Source: an uncultured Akkermansia sp. (lineage in GTDB: Bacteria > Verrucomicrobiota > Verrucomicrobiia > Verrucomicrobiales > Akkermansiaceae). Taken from it: a DNA stretch of 39,760 nt. The translations under genes were made by a program, and so were the position numbers. Under the pieces are notes generated by a model, which did not search any database, had not been told where the DNA came from, and saw nothing but the letters and a program-made list of their open reading frames with translations. Numbering within the stretch: the first letter of the stretch is position 1; the number at the start of each line of letters is the position of its first letter. Below, piece after piece: positions 23,697-31,403 of this stretch. Where the stretch lies: positions 1 through 39,760 of the forward strand of contig CANRLM010000015.1 in NCBI GenBank assembly GCA_947631435.1, given 5' to 3'.

Positions 23697-25013
23697 ATGG
23701 AAAATGCGCGTCTAATCTTCCCCAGCGGTGAATACAGCTACGAGCAGCTCCATGAGCAGACTGCTGCGTACAGGGAACGACTGCAAGCACAGATTCCCCC
23801 GGGAACCGTGGTGGCTCTGGTATCCGACTACACCTTTGAAGCCATCTCACTATTCTTTGCGCTCTACGAACTTAAGGCAATCGTCGTTCCCATCACCACC
23901 CGTGTGGAGGAGGAAATCGCAAGCCGCCTGCAGACGGCGCGTTGCGAGGTACGGATCGATATTGCGGACGGGGAACTTAAGGTGCAGAGCTTGACTCCAT
24001 CTACTGAGCGGTTTGAACTCGTGGAGCAGCTCAAGGAGCGCGGGCATTCCGGGTTAATCCTCTTCAGCAGCGGGTCGACGGGGGTGCCCAAGGCGATGAT
24101 CCACGACCTGGACCATCTGATGAATTCCTACAAGGGGAAGCGCGGGAAGAAGCTGGTGTTCATAATCTTCCTCATGTTCGACCACATCGGCGGCCTTAAC
24201 ACGCTGCTCAACTGCCTCGCCATGGGGGTGACCATGGTGTTCCCGGCGGACAGGAACCCGGAGTACGTGGCGCAGCTCATAGAGAGGCACAGGGTCAATG
24301 TCCTGCCCGCTTCCCCGACCTTCCTCAACCTTATGCTCATTAGCGGGGTTACCGAGAGGTACGACCTCAGCTCGCTGCGGATGATCACGTACGGCACGGA
24401 GCCGATGCCGGATAGCTTGCTCACAAAGCTGAAGGAGGGATTCCCGCGTGTGAAGTTCCTGCAGACGTTCGGCACGAGTGAGACGGGCATCACACAGACT
24501 ACGAGCAAAGCCAACTTCATCAAGATCGACGACCCCGGAACGGAGTACAAGGTGGTGGACGGGGAGCTGTGGCTACGCAGCAAGACGCAGGTTATGGGGT
24601 ATCTCAACGCCTCTATGGAGCGCTTCACAGCCGACGGGTGGTTCAGGACGGGAGACCTCGTGGAGATGGGGGAAGATGGCTACATCCGCATCATCGGCCG
24701 TAATAAGGAGATGATTAACGTGGGCGGGGAGAAGGTGCTGCCCTCTGAGGTGGAATCTGTCCTCTATCAAATGCCGGGCGTGCTGGATTGCACCGTGTAT
24801 GCGGAGAAAAACCCCATCACCGGGCAGATGGTGGTGGCAAAAATGCTTTTTAGCGAGCCGCTGACCGCCATGGAAGCGAAGCGAAGGGTGGTTGACTTCT
24901 GCAAGACCCGTCTCGCCCGCTACAAGATCCCCGCCAAGGTGGTCGTGCTCAAAGAGGATGAGCATTCGGAGAGGTTTAAGAAGAAGAGGATTCCTACCGA
25001 AGAGAATAGGTAA
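23697..25013 (+). CDS. AMP-forming acyl/aminoacyl ligase (ANL superfamily, DltA-like role)
   Basis: 438 residues. Activates a carboxylic acid as an acyl-adenylate and loads it on a thiol, here presumably the neighbouring carrier protein. Motifs: phosphate loop LILFSSGSTGVPKA (about 150-163), TFGTSETG (A5), GWFRTGDLVEMGEDGY (A7), GRNKEMINVGGEKVLPSEVE (A8), and a C-terminal Lys-rich KKKRIP expected to bear the A10 lysine. It is somewhat shorter than typical family members (about 500), mostly at the N-terminus. The ATG at 23697 starts one base after the SDR stop and follows gggagg. The substrate (D-alanine, a short fatty acid, or hydroxy acid) cannot be told from sequence. Confidence 0.88.
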   Translation: MENARLIFPSGEYSYEQLHEQTAAYRERLQAQIPPGTVVALVSDYTFEAISLFFALYELKAIVVPITTRVEEEIASRLQTARCEVRIDIADGELKVQSLTPSTERFELVEQLKERGHSGLILFSSGSTGVPKAMIHDLDHLMNSYKGKRGKKLVFIIFLMFDHIGGLNTLLNCLAMGVTMVFPADRNPEYVAQLIERHRVNVLPASPTFLNLMLISGVTERYDLSSLRMITYGTEPMPDSLLTKLKEGFPRVKFLQTFGTSETGITQTTSKANFIKIDDPGTEYKVVDGELWLRSKTQVMGYLNASMERFTADGWFRTGDLVEMGEDGYIRIIGRNKEMINVGGEKVLPSEVESVLYQMPGVLDCTVYAEKNPITGQMVVAKMLFSEPLTAMEAKRRVVDFCKTRLARYKIPAKVVVLKEDEHSERFKKKRIPTEENR

Positions 25014-25060
25014 AACAACATAGAGACATCGCTAGTGAATATTAACAGCGCAAAATCAAA

Positions 25061-27337
25061 ATGAAAAGAGTCATAAAAGCGTTACTGGGCGGGCTTGTCT
25101 TGAGCCTGGTGCTGTGTGCCCTGTTTCCGAGAACCTTCCTGAAAGACGATGCCCGGTGGACATACCAAAGCGACGTTGGTCGAATGGAGATTGCTTTTTC
25201 CGGAGATGTTAGCAACGGACAGATTGATATCCAAGGGAAAGAGTTACGGATATACAGACCGAAGTGGATGTTAAATGGCAATTATAATCAGGGAATTATG
25301 GTTCAATTCCCTATTTCTTATCTGCAAAAGGCGTATCAAATAACACTGAAACCCCGAGGAAGTATTAAGGAAATGTCTTTGAAAATGAGTTTTCGCGGGT
25401 CGGATTTACGGGTTCATAACCAGAGAAAGCCAGCCTACGTCCGTTTTGAAAACATACAAGTTAAAGGGGAAACCATTACTGAGGAACAAACGGTTTGGCA
25501 TGACAAGCCATTCCGGTATCTCGCAAAGAACATCTCTGACAGCTCCACTGTCACAGTGAATTTTGTAGTCCGTAAGCCGATAGCCTTCACAGATATTAGA
25601 TGGGAGCGGGTTATTGGATTGTTTATTGCTTGTCTGCTGCTTATCTATTGTTTCGATACTCTCAGACGATTAGTCAGTGGGTTCAACAAGAAAGATATTG
25701 TACAGATGATCGCGGATAACTACGGAAATATTGACGTAGTTCACCGGCGCTCCTTTTGGATCATCTTTGGTGTGCTTTGCTTCGCTTTTGGGTTTCACGC
25801 TATGCAGTTTATATGGGGTAGCCACGACTGGGACTTTACAGGAGGTTTTTATTCTCTTCCATGGAGTGGGAGAGCATGGCAAGGGAGGTATGCACTTCAT
25901 TTATTTAAAAAAATGTTCCTAGGAGGTGTTTATTTACCCCTTATTTATGATATCGTTTCTTTTCTCTTCCTTGCACTCAATGCTGTACTCCTTTGCATCT
26001 ACTGGAGATTGGAAAAACGAGTTATCTACTTTGTTCTATGCGGTCTCATTTTGACAGCGCAACCATTCACCTTGAGCATGATGTTTTACGTGCACATGTT
26101 GCCGGAGGTTTTCATGGGTGTTACCCTTGCGGTAACTGCCCTGATGCTGGCTGAAAAAATTGCATTTGAGAAAAGTTCTCGCATGAGAAGGGTAGTTCTC
26201 TCTCTCCTCTCCATTGTTTTAATCAACCTGTCATTGGCCATGTATCCTGTTCTGCTTAACACCATCGCCGTAGTCTTTTTCGGAAGGCTATTAGTACAGT
26301 CGTTTGGGTGGGATGGTTCTTGGAAGCAGGGTAAAACGCAGTTTTCCTCGTTTGCTGTTTCAGCAGTTAATATCGTACTGGGGATGGTTCTTTATAAGAC
26401 TATGCTACATTTCTTTTTCCCCTTAGCAAACGAGTACAATACTCAACTCCTACCTTTCGAGCGACTTCCGGAACGACTGTGGGTTCTTTTTAAACAGAGC
26501 CTTCATCAACTGTATGAATACGGTTTTCCGTTTATCTCTCAGGGTGCCTTGTGGGTTTTTCTAGGATTTACGGTTCTTGTAGGTCTTTTCATTTTATTCA
26601 CGGGCAATTCTAAGCAAAAAATATTAAGAATAAGCTTATTAGGTGGCTCCTTGTATGCTACACAAACTGCTATGATCATTGCGAATCATCATATTATTGA
26701 TGAGCGAATAGAACTGTTTGGGTTGGTTCCATTTGAAACACTCATGGCGGTCATCGTGTTTACGAACCTGAAGAAATTACGCAATTGTGCCATTATTACA
26801 GCTGTTGGCGTTATTTGGGTATCCGTCATCAATGATCTGGACTGTCTTCGTGTGTGGAAACTGGGGTTTGATGCCGAGAAAATGATATGGAATAGAATAT
26901 TAGCGAGGGTAGAAGTCCAAAGAGGCTTTGATGTAACCCGGAAATACAAAGTTGTCCAAATTGGACAGGGGACACCGATGAGGGAACGCTACATTAAAGA
27001 AAAATCAAGGGTGTTGCCCTTTGACATGTTGCGATCTTCTTGGAATCTGCACCCTCTCTTTGCTGAGAATTTCTATTATCAGTCAGATTTTGGACGTACA
27101 AACTTTCATTTTAAACACCCCAGTGATTTTGATCGCTCCGATGATCCCCGATACAAAGCTCAACTTAGGCAACTTTGGGAAGCGGGCATCTTGGATAAAG
27201 CCCGCGCGTGGCCACATGAGAACGGACTTATCGTGTGGGAGGATATCATCCTCTTTGTCACCGATGCAAAGCTGCTTGAGGCGTACAAAAAGCAGCTCGC
27301 CCAAGAATTTCCTAGACAATCACGAGAAAAACAATAA
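25061..27337 (+). CDS. GtrII-like polytopic (GT-C) glycosyltransferase with N-terminal accessory domain, copy 1
   Basis: 758 residues. A membrane anchor (7-22) leads to the shared beta-rich domain (about 75-172; SFRGSDLRVHNQRKP, TVWHDKPFRY), then about ten further helices from residue 184 and a C-terminal soluble domain (about 620-758). The first big loop carries SHDWDF and WQGRYALH, followed by LPLIYDIVSFLF, LPEVF and SLAMYP, the pattern of GtrII-type enzymes that move a sugar from a polyprenyl phosphate to O-antigen in the periplasm. Assignment to GtrII is by pattern and is the least certain part; GT-C nature is firmer. A+T-rich compared with both neighbouring blocks. The start is shared with the paralogue at 27378. 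Confidence 0.78.
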   Translation: MKRVIKALLGGLVLSLVLCALFPRTFLKDDARWTYQSDVGRMEIAFSGDVSNGQIDIQGKELRIYRPKWMLNGNYNQGIMVQFPISYLQKAYQITLKPRGSIKEMSLKMSFRGSDLRVHNQRKPAYVRFENIQVKGETITEEQTVWHDKPFRYLAKNISDSSTVTVNFVVRKPIAFTDIRWERVIGLFIACLLLIYCFDTLRRLVSGFNKKDIVQMIADNYGNIDVVHRRSFWIIFGVLCFAFGFHAMQFIWGSHDWDFTGGFYSLPWSGRAWQGRYALHLFKKMFLGGVYLPLIYDIVSFLFLALNAVLLCIYWRLEKRVIYFVLCGLILTAQPFTLSMMFYVHMLPEVFMGVTLAVTALMLAEKIAFEKSSRMRRVVLSLLSIVLINLSLAMYPVLLNTIAVVFFGRLLVQSFGWDGSWKQGKTQFSSFAVSAVNIVLGMVLYKTMLHFFFPLANEYNTQLLPFERLPERLWVLFKQSLHQLYEYGFPFISQGALWVFLGFTVLVGLFILFTGNSKQKILRISLLGGSLYATQTAMIIANHHIIDERIELFGLVPFETLMAVIVFTNLKKLRNCAIITAVGVIWVSVINDLDCLRVWKLGFDAEKMIWNRILARVEVQRGFDVTRKYKVVQIGQGTPMRERYIKEKSRVLPFDMLRSSWNLHPLFAENFYYQSDFGRTNFHFKHPSDFDRSDDPRYKAQLRQLWEAGILDKARAWPHENGLIVWEDIILFVTDAKLLEAYKKQLAQEFPRQSREKQ

Positions 27338-27377
27338 GCATCAGCTCTTTATCTCATAGATTCACATACAAAAAGGC

Positions 27378-29654
27378 ATGAAAAAAATCATAAAAGCGTT
27401 GTTGGGAGGGCTGGTCATATGCATGGTGCTGTGCGCTCTGTTTCCGAGAGCCTTTCTGAACGGCGATGCATTGTGGACGTACCAAAGCGATGTTGGTCGA
27501 GTAGATGTTGCCTTTTCCGGGGAGGTCGAAAACGGATGTTTAGAAGTTCGTGGGAATAATGTTCGAGCGTATGAGCCCAAATGGTTGTTGGATAACCGCC
27601 ACAACCAGGGAACCATGGTTTCGTTTCCTGTTTCCTACCTGAAGAAAATATACAAAATAACACTGAACCCCCTAGGGAATGCTCGGGAACTGTCTTTGGA
27701 AATGAATTTCCGCGGGCAGGATTTGCGTATCAGCAACCAGAGAAAGCCTGCCTACGTTTGTTTTGAGAATATACAAGTTAATGGGAAAACCGTTGCTGAG
27801 GAGCAAACGGTTTGGCATGACAAGCCGTTCCGATATTGCGCAGAGTGCGTTTCTAATGGGGAGCCCGTTATAATAAGCTTTGGTATAAAAAAGCCGATCT
27901 CCTTCACGGACATCAGGTGGGGCTGGCTATTTGGATTATTTATTGCTTGTTCGTTACTTATCTCCTGTTTCGATATTCTAAAAAGGCTAGTCAACGAGCT
28001 CAGCAAGAAGGATATCGTTCAAGTAATCGCAGAAAACTATAGAAACGTCGACGTTGTTTATCGGCGAGCTTTTTGGATCATCTTTGGTGTGCTTTGTTTT
28101 GCTTTTGGCTTCCACGCTATCCAGTTTATGTGGGGGAATCATGATTGGGGAATTGTGCTCTCTCCTCGAAACACAAGGTACTTCATGCTGACTGAGCGGT
28201 ATGCATTATTTTCATTTAAGAATACCGTTCTAGGCGGTACCTATTTGCCTCTAATCTACGATGTTGTCTCGTTTCTTTTCCTCGTGCTCAATGCCGTGCT
28301 CCTATGCATCTATTGGAAACAGGAGAAGAGAGTCGCTTATTTTGTCCTCTGTGGGCTCATTCTGACGGTTCAGCCGTTCACATTAAGCATGATGTATTAC
28401 GTACACATGTTGCCGGAGGTTTTCGTGGGTGTTACCTTTGCACTGATTGCCCTGATGTTGGGTGAGAAGATCGCTTTTGATAAAAATTCTCGCACGAGGA
28501 AGGTAGTTTTCTCTCTCCTTTCCATTGTCCTGATTAACCTGTCGCTGGCCATGTATCCCGTCCTTATTAACACCATTGCCGTTGCTTTTGTCGGCAGGTT
28601 ATTAGTCCAATCATTTGGGTGGGACGGATCATGGAAACGACTTAAATCATATTTTGTACCGTTTGCTATTTCTGTCGTCAATATCGTATTGGGAATAGTT
28701 CTCTACAAGACTATGTTGTCTTTTGTATTCCCTCCCCGAGCAGACAGATATAATGCTCTAACTCTGCATTTTAGTCAATTCCCTGAACGGATATGGACTT
28801 TGTTCAAGCAAAGCTTTCATCAATTGTATGAATATCCTTATCCATTCATTTCTCAGGCTGTTTTATGGATCTTCCTATGTTTTACGATTCTTATAGCTCT
28901 GCATATTTGCCTCACGGGGAATATCAAACAGAAAATTGTGAGACTGATTTTACTAGGCGGAGCGCTCTTCGCGACGCAGAGTGCCATGATGATTGCTAAG
29001 TACCACATCATAGATGGTCGAATAGAATTATTTGGATTAGCTGTTTTTGAAACACTCGTGACGGTTCTGGTATTTACCAATCTCCAAAAGATGCACAATT
29101 TAAGTATTCTTGCGGCGACAGGAGTGGTGTGGGTATCTATCGTCAATGATCTGGACTGTCTCCGTGTCTGGAAACTGGGATTTGATGCTGAGAAAATGCT
29201 CTGGAATAGAGTTATGGCACGCATGGAAAGCCAAAAAGATTTTGACGCGAACCGAAAATACGACATTGTTCAGATTGGGGCACCCATTTCCCTGCGCCCT
29301 CGGTTTTATAGGAAATCTTACCCCTCAAATGGTTTTCATGATCATGCAGAGAATTTGCTATCGTTCAGTTATGATGCTCGTTGGGATTTGTTCCACGCTC
29401 ATGAGTTTTATTATCAGACAGATTTTAGAGGCGAGAGACCTCGTCCTGACCGTCCCAATGATCCCAAATACAAGGCCCAACTCAAGCGACTGTGGGAAGC
29501 CGGCATTTTGGACAAGGCGAGCGCGTGGCCACACGAGAACGGACTCATTGTGTGGAAGGATGTCATTCTCTTCGTTACCGATGCAAAGGCGCTTGAAAAT
29601 TGTAAAAAGCAATTAACCAAGGAATTTCCCAGACAACCTCAGAAAACGCCATGA
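27378..29654 (+). CDS. GtrII-like polytopic (GT-C) glycosyltransferase with N-terminal accessory domain, copy 2
   Basis: 758 residues, closely similar to the gene 40 bases upstream along its whole length: N-terminal anchor, beta-rich domain (NFRGQDLRISNQRKP, TVWHDKPFRY), polytopic core with NHDWG, LPLIYDVVSFLF, LPEVF, SLAMYP, and a C-terminal domain ending with AWPHENGLIVW. Differences concentrate in the first long loop (about 255-285, where WQGRYAL becomes LTERYAL) and in the soluble C-terminal region (about 640-700), which suggests different acceptors or donors. Its stop overlaps the pgpA start (ATGA), coupling it to lipid-linked sugar synthesis. Confidence 0.78.
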   Translation: MKKIIKALLGGLVICMVLCALFPRAFLNGDALWTYQSDVGRVDVAFSGEVENGCLEVRGNNVRAYEPKWLLDNRHNQGTMVSFPVSYLKKIYKITLNPLGNARELSLEMNFRGQDLRISNQRKPAYVCFENIQVNGKTVAEEQTVWHDKPFRYCAECVSNGEPVIISFGIKKPISFTDIRWGWLFGLFIACSLLISCFDILKRLVNELSKKDIVQVIAENYRNVDVVYRRAFWIIFGVLCFAFGFHAIQFMWGNHDWGIVLSPRNTRYFMLTERYALFSFKNTVLGGTYLPLIYDVVSFLFLVLNAVLLCIYWKQEKRVAYFVLCGLILTVQPFTLSMMYYVHMLPEVFVGVTFALIALMLGEKIAFDKNSRTRKVVFSLLSIVLINLSLAMYPVLINTIAVAFVGRLLVQSFGWDGSWKRLKSYFVPFAISVVNIVLGIVLYKTMLSFVFPPRADRYNALTLHFSQFPERIWTLFKQSFHQLYEYPYPFISQAVLWIFLCFTILIALHICLTGNIKQKIVRLILLGGALFATQSAMMIAKYHIIDGRIELFGLAVFETLVTVLVFTNLQKMHNLSILAATGVVWVSIVNDLDCLRVWKLGFDAEKMLWNRVMARMESQKDFDANRKYDIVQIGAPISLRPRFYRKSYPSNGFHDHAENLLSFSYDARWDLFHAHEFYYQTDFRGERPRPDRPNDPKYKAQLKRLWEAGILDKASAWPHENGLIVWKDVILFVTDAKALENCKKQLTKEFPRQPQKTP

Positions 29655-30142
29655 GCAATAAAATTTACAGGTTCCTATGTTACACAGCCGGAAGCGGATT
29701 CGGCGTCGGCTACTTTCCCTTTGCCTCCGGAACTGCGGGTTCGGCTGCGACCCTGCCCGTCGCCTTCGGCATCGCCTACTTCTACGGGACGTGGGGGTTG
29801 CTGCTCACCGCTGTGGTCACCTTCTTCATAGGTGTCATCGCATCCAAAGAAATCCTCAAGTACACCAAGCACGATCCGTCTCTCATCATCATCGACGAGG
29901 TCGTGGGACAGTTGATCACCCTCGCCTTTGTCGGCCCCTGCCTGGTTGAAAACTTGCATGCCTGGTGGGCGTACATTGGCGGCTTCTTCCTGTTCCGGCT
30001 CTTCGACATCGTTAAACCTCAACCCGCCAAGTGGGCCGATCAAAAGCTGCTCAACGCCTGGGGCGTGATGCTCGATGACGTCTTCGCCGGGATCTACGCC
30101 GGACTCTGCCTCCTCCTCATCAACTTCTATCTCGTCTCATGA
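29651..30142 (+). CDS. pgpA: Phosphatidylglycerophosphatase A-family phosphatase
   Basis: 163 residues, membrane protein with about four helices. PgpA signatures are GFGVGYFPFASGTAGS (17-32), IIIDEVVGQLITL, FRLFDIVKPQPAKWAD and GVMLDDVFAGIYAG, the last three holding the acidic residues of the active site. PgpA normally dephosphorylates phosphatidylglycerol phosphate. Here it overlaps a GT-C gene at its start and a UbiA-type gene at its end (ATGA on both sides), so removing the 5-phosphate of polyprenyl-phosphoribose is an attractive alternative role; this is inference. Its G+C content is sharply higher than the gene it overlaps. A dead copy exists at 20788. Confidence 0.9.
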   Translation: MSNKIYRFLCYTAGSGFGVGYFPFASGTAGSAATLPVAFGIAYFYGTWGLLLTAVVTFFIGVIASKEILKYTKHDPSLIIIDEVVGQLITLAFVGPCLVENLHAWWAYIGGFFLFRLFDIVKPQPAKWADQKLLNAWGVMLDDVFAGIYAGLCLLLINFYLVS

Positions 30143-31005
30143 AAGCCTGGTTGAAACTCATCCGCATCAAGCAGTGGGTCAAGAACGCCTTTGTCCTTGC
30201 GCCATTGCTCTTCTCCTTCCAATTTACGGACATCCCGTCCGTCCTGTCGGCGCTCTACGCCTTCCTCGCATTCAGCCTTATCGCCAGCGCACACTACATC
30301 GTCAACGATATTCAGGACCGGGAAAAGGATGCGCTGCACCCTCAAAAGAAATATCGCCCGATAGCCAGCGGTGTCATCTCGGTGAAGAAGGGGTTGGCGG
30401 CGACCTTATTCCTACTGTTGGGAGGAACATCTGTTTTAATCCTGCTGGGCGACATCAAAGTTGCGGGAGTGATAGGCCTCTATCTGCTCATCAACGTCCT
30501 CTATTCCGGGAAGCTGAAAAACATCGTCCTGTTGGATGTTTTCGTGATCGCCGTGGGCTTTGTGCTGCGGGTGTATGCCGGCGCCTATGCCATCCATGAG
30601 CCGGTCTCGAGCTTTATCTTCATGACGACCCTGTTTTTATCGCTCTTCCTGGGATTTGCGAAGCGCAAGGGCGAGCTGCTTCGGCATGGAACGGCATCGC
30701 GGACCGTACTCAAAAAGTACGGGAAGGAAATGCTCAATGCTTATCTGGCCGTCACAATGGCTCTCACGATTATGTCCTACGCCCTCTGGACCATGGAGAC
30801 CAATACGAAGGCTAATCTGGGTACGCACCGCATGATCTACAGCATCGTGTTTGTTGTGTTCGGGATGTTCTGGTACGTGTACATTCTGGACAAGTATAAC
30901 GGTTCGGAGGATCCGACCGAGAATCTGTACAAGGATAAGGCTCTGTTGCTGACGTGCTGTACCTTTGTCGGCTACGTTCTGTTGCTCTTCCTCAACGTCG
31001 CATAA
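30139..31005 (+). CDS. UbiA-family prenyltransferase, probable polyprenyl-phosphate phosphoribosyltransferase
   Basis: 288 residues, eight to nine helices. The first Asp-rich motif is NDIQDREKD (56-64), followed by HPQKKYRPIASG (67-78); the second conserved region is LLDVFVIAVGFVLRVYAGAY (131-150), then AKRKGEL. The opening RIKQWVKNAFVLAPL and these blocks match the decaprenyl-phosphate phosphoribosyltransferase subgroup (mycobacterial Rv3806c, rhizobial NoeC) better than quinone-synthesis enzymes. It would transfer phosphoribose from PRPP to a polyprenyl phosphate. Overlap with pgpA by ATGA and a 17-base gap to an SMR transporter support a lipid-linked pentose pathway. No DprE1/DprE2-like epimerase is in the window, so the sugar could remain ribose. 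Confidence 0.86.
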   Translation: MKAWLKLIRIKQWVKNAFVLAPLLFSFQFTDIPSVLSALYAFLAFSLIASAHYIVNDIQDREKDALHPQKKYRPIASGVISVKKGLAATLFLLLGGTSVLILLGDIKVAGVIGLYLLINVLYSGKLKNIVLLDVFVIAVGFVLRVYAGAYAIHEPVSSFIFMTTLFLSLFLGFAKRKGELLRHGTASRTVLKKYGKEMLNAYLAVTMALTIMSYALWTMETNTKANLGTHRMIYSIVFVVFGMFWYVYILDKYNGSEDPTENLYKDKALLLTCCTFVGYVLLLFLNVA

Positions 31006-31022
31006 TAGGGAAGATAGAAAAC

Positions 31023-31403
31023 ATGAAAAACATCTTACTGATTTTATCCAGTGTGGCGTTGAATGCGCTGGCGCAATTATTCGTCCGACAGGGGATGCTC
31101 AAAGTCGGCTCCGTTTCCCTGAAGCTCGAGCAGCTGTGGAATATGTGCATCAGCTTCTTCTCCAACCTCTACCTCTGGGGCGGGATGCTGTGCTACGCCG
31201 TATCTCTTGTTCTCTGGATGGTGGTTCTTTCCAAGGTCAATGTATCGTTGGCCTACCCTTTTTCCTGCGTCGGATTCATCATTACCGCTGTCTTGGCTTA
31301 TTTCTTCCTGGACGAGCCACTGACTCTTCAGAAGTGCATCGGGATAGCGATCATTTGCCTAGGGGTTATCATTTTAACTTACAGTAAAGACTTTTTATCA
31401 TGA
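31023..31403 (+). CDS. SMR/EamA-type small membrane transporter, candidate lipid-linked sugar flippase
   Basis: 126 residues, four helices. The opening NILLILSSVALNALAQLFVRQGM and the final ITAVLAYFFLDEPLTLQKCIGIAIICLGVIIL are typical of the SMR/DMT superfamily, including the ArnE/ArnF flippase for aminoarabinose-phosphoundecaprenol. The conserved SMR glutamate in helix 1 is not present, which argues against a drug exporter. ATG 31023 is chosen as the start of helix 1. It is 17 bases behind the UbiA gene, and its stop overlaps the next start, so a role in flipping polyprenyl-phosphate-pentose is a reasonable inference. Confidence 0.82.
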   Translation: MKNILLILSSVALNALAQLFVRQGMLKVGSVSLKLEQLWNMCISFFSNLYLWGGMLCYAVSLVLWMVVLSKVNVSLAYPFSCVGFIITAVLAYFFLDEPLTLQKCIGIAIICLGVIILTYSKDFLS

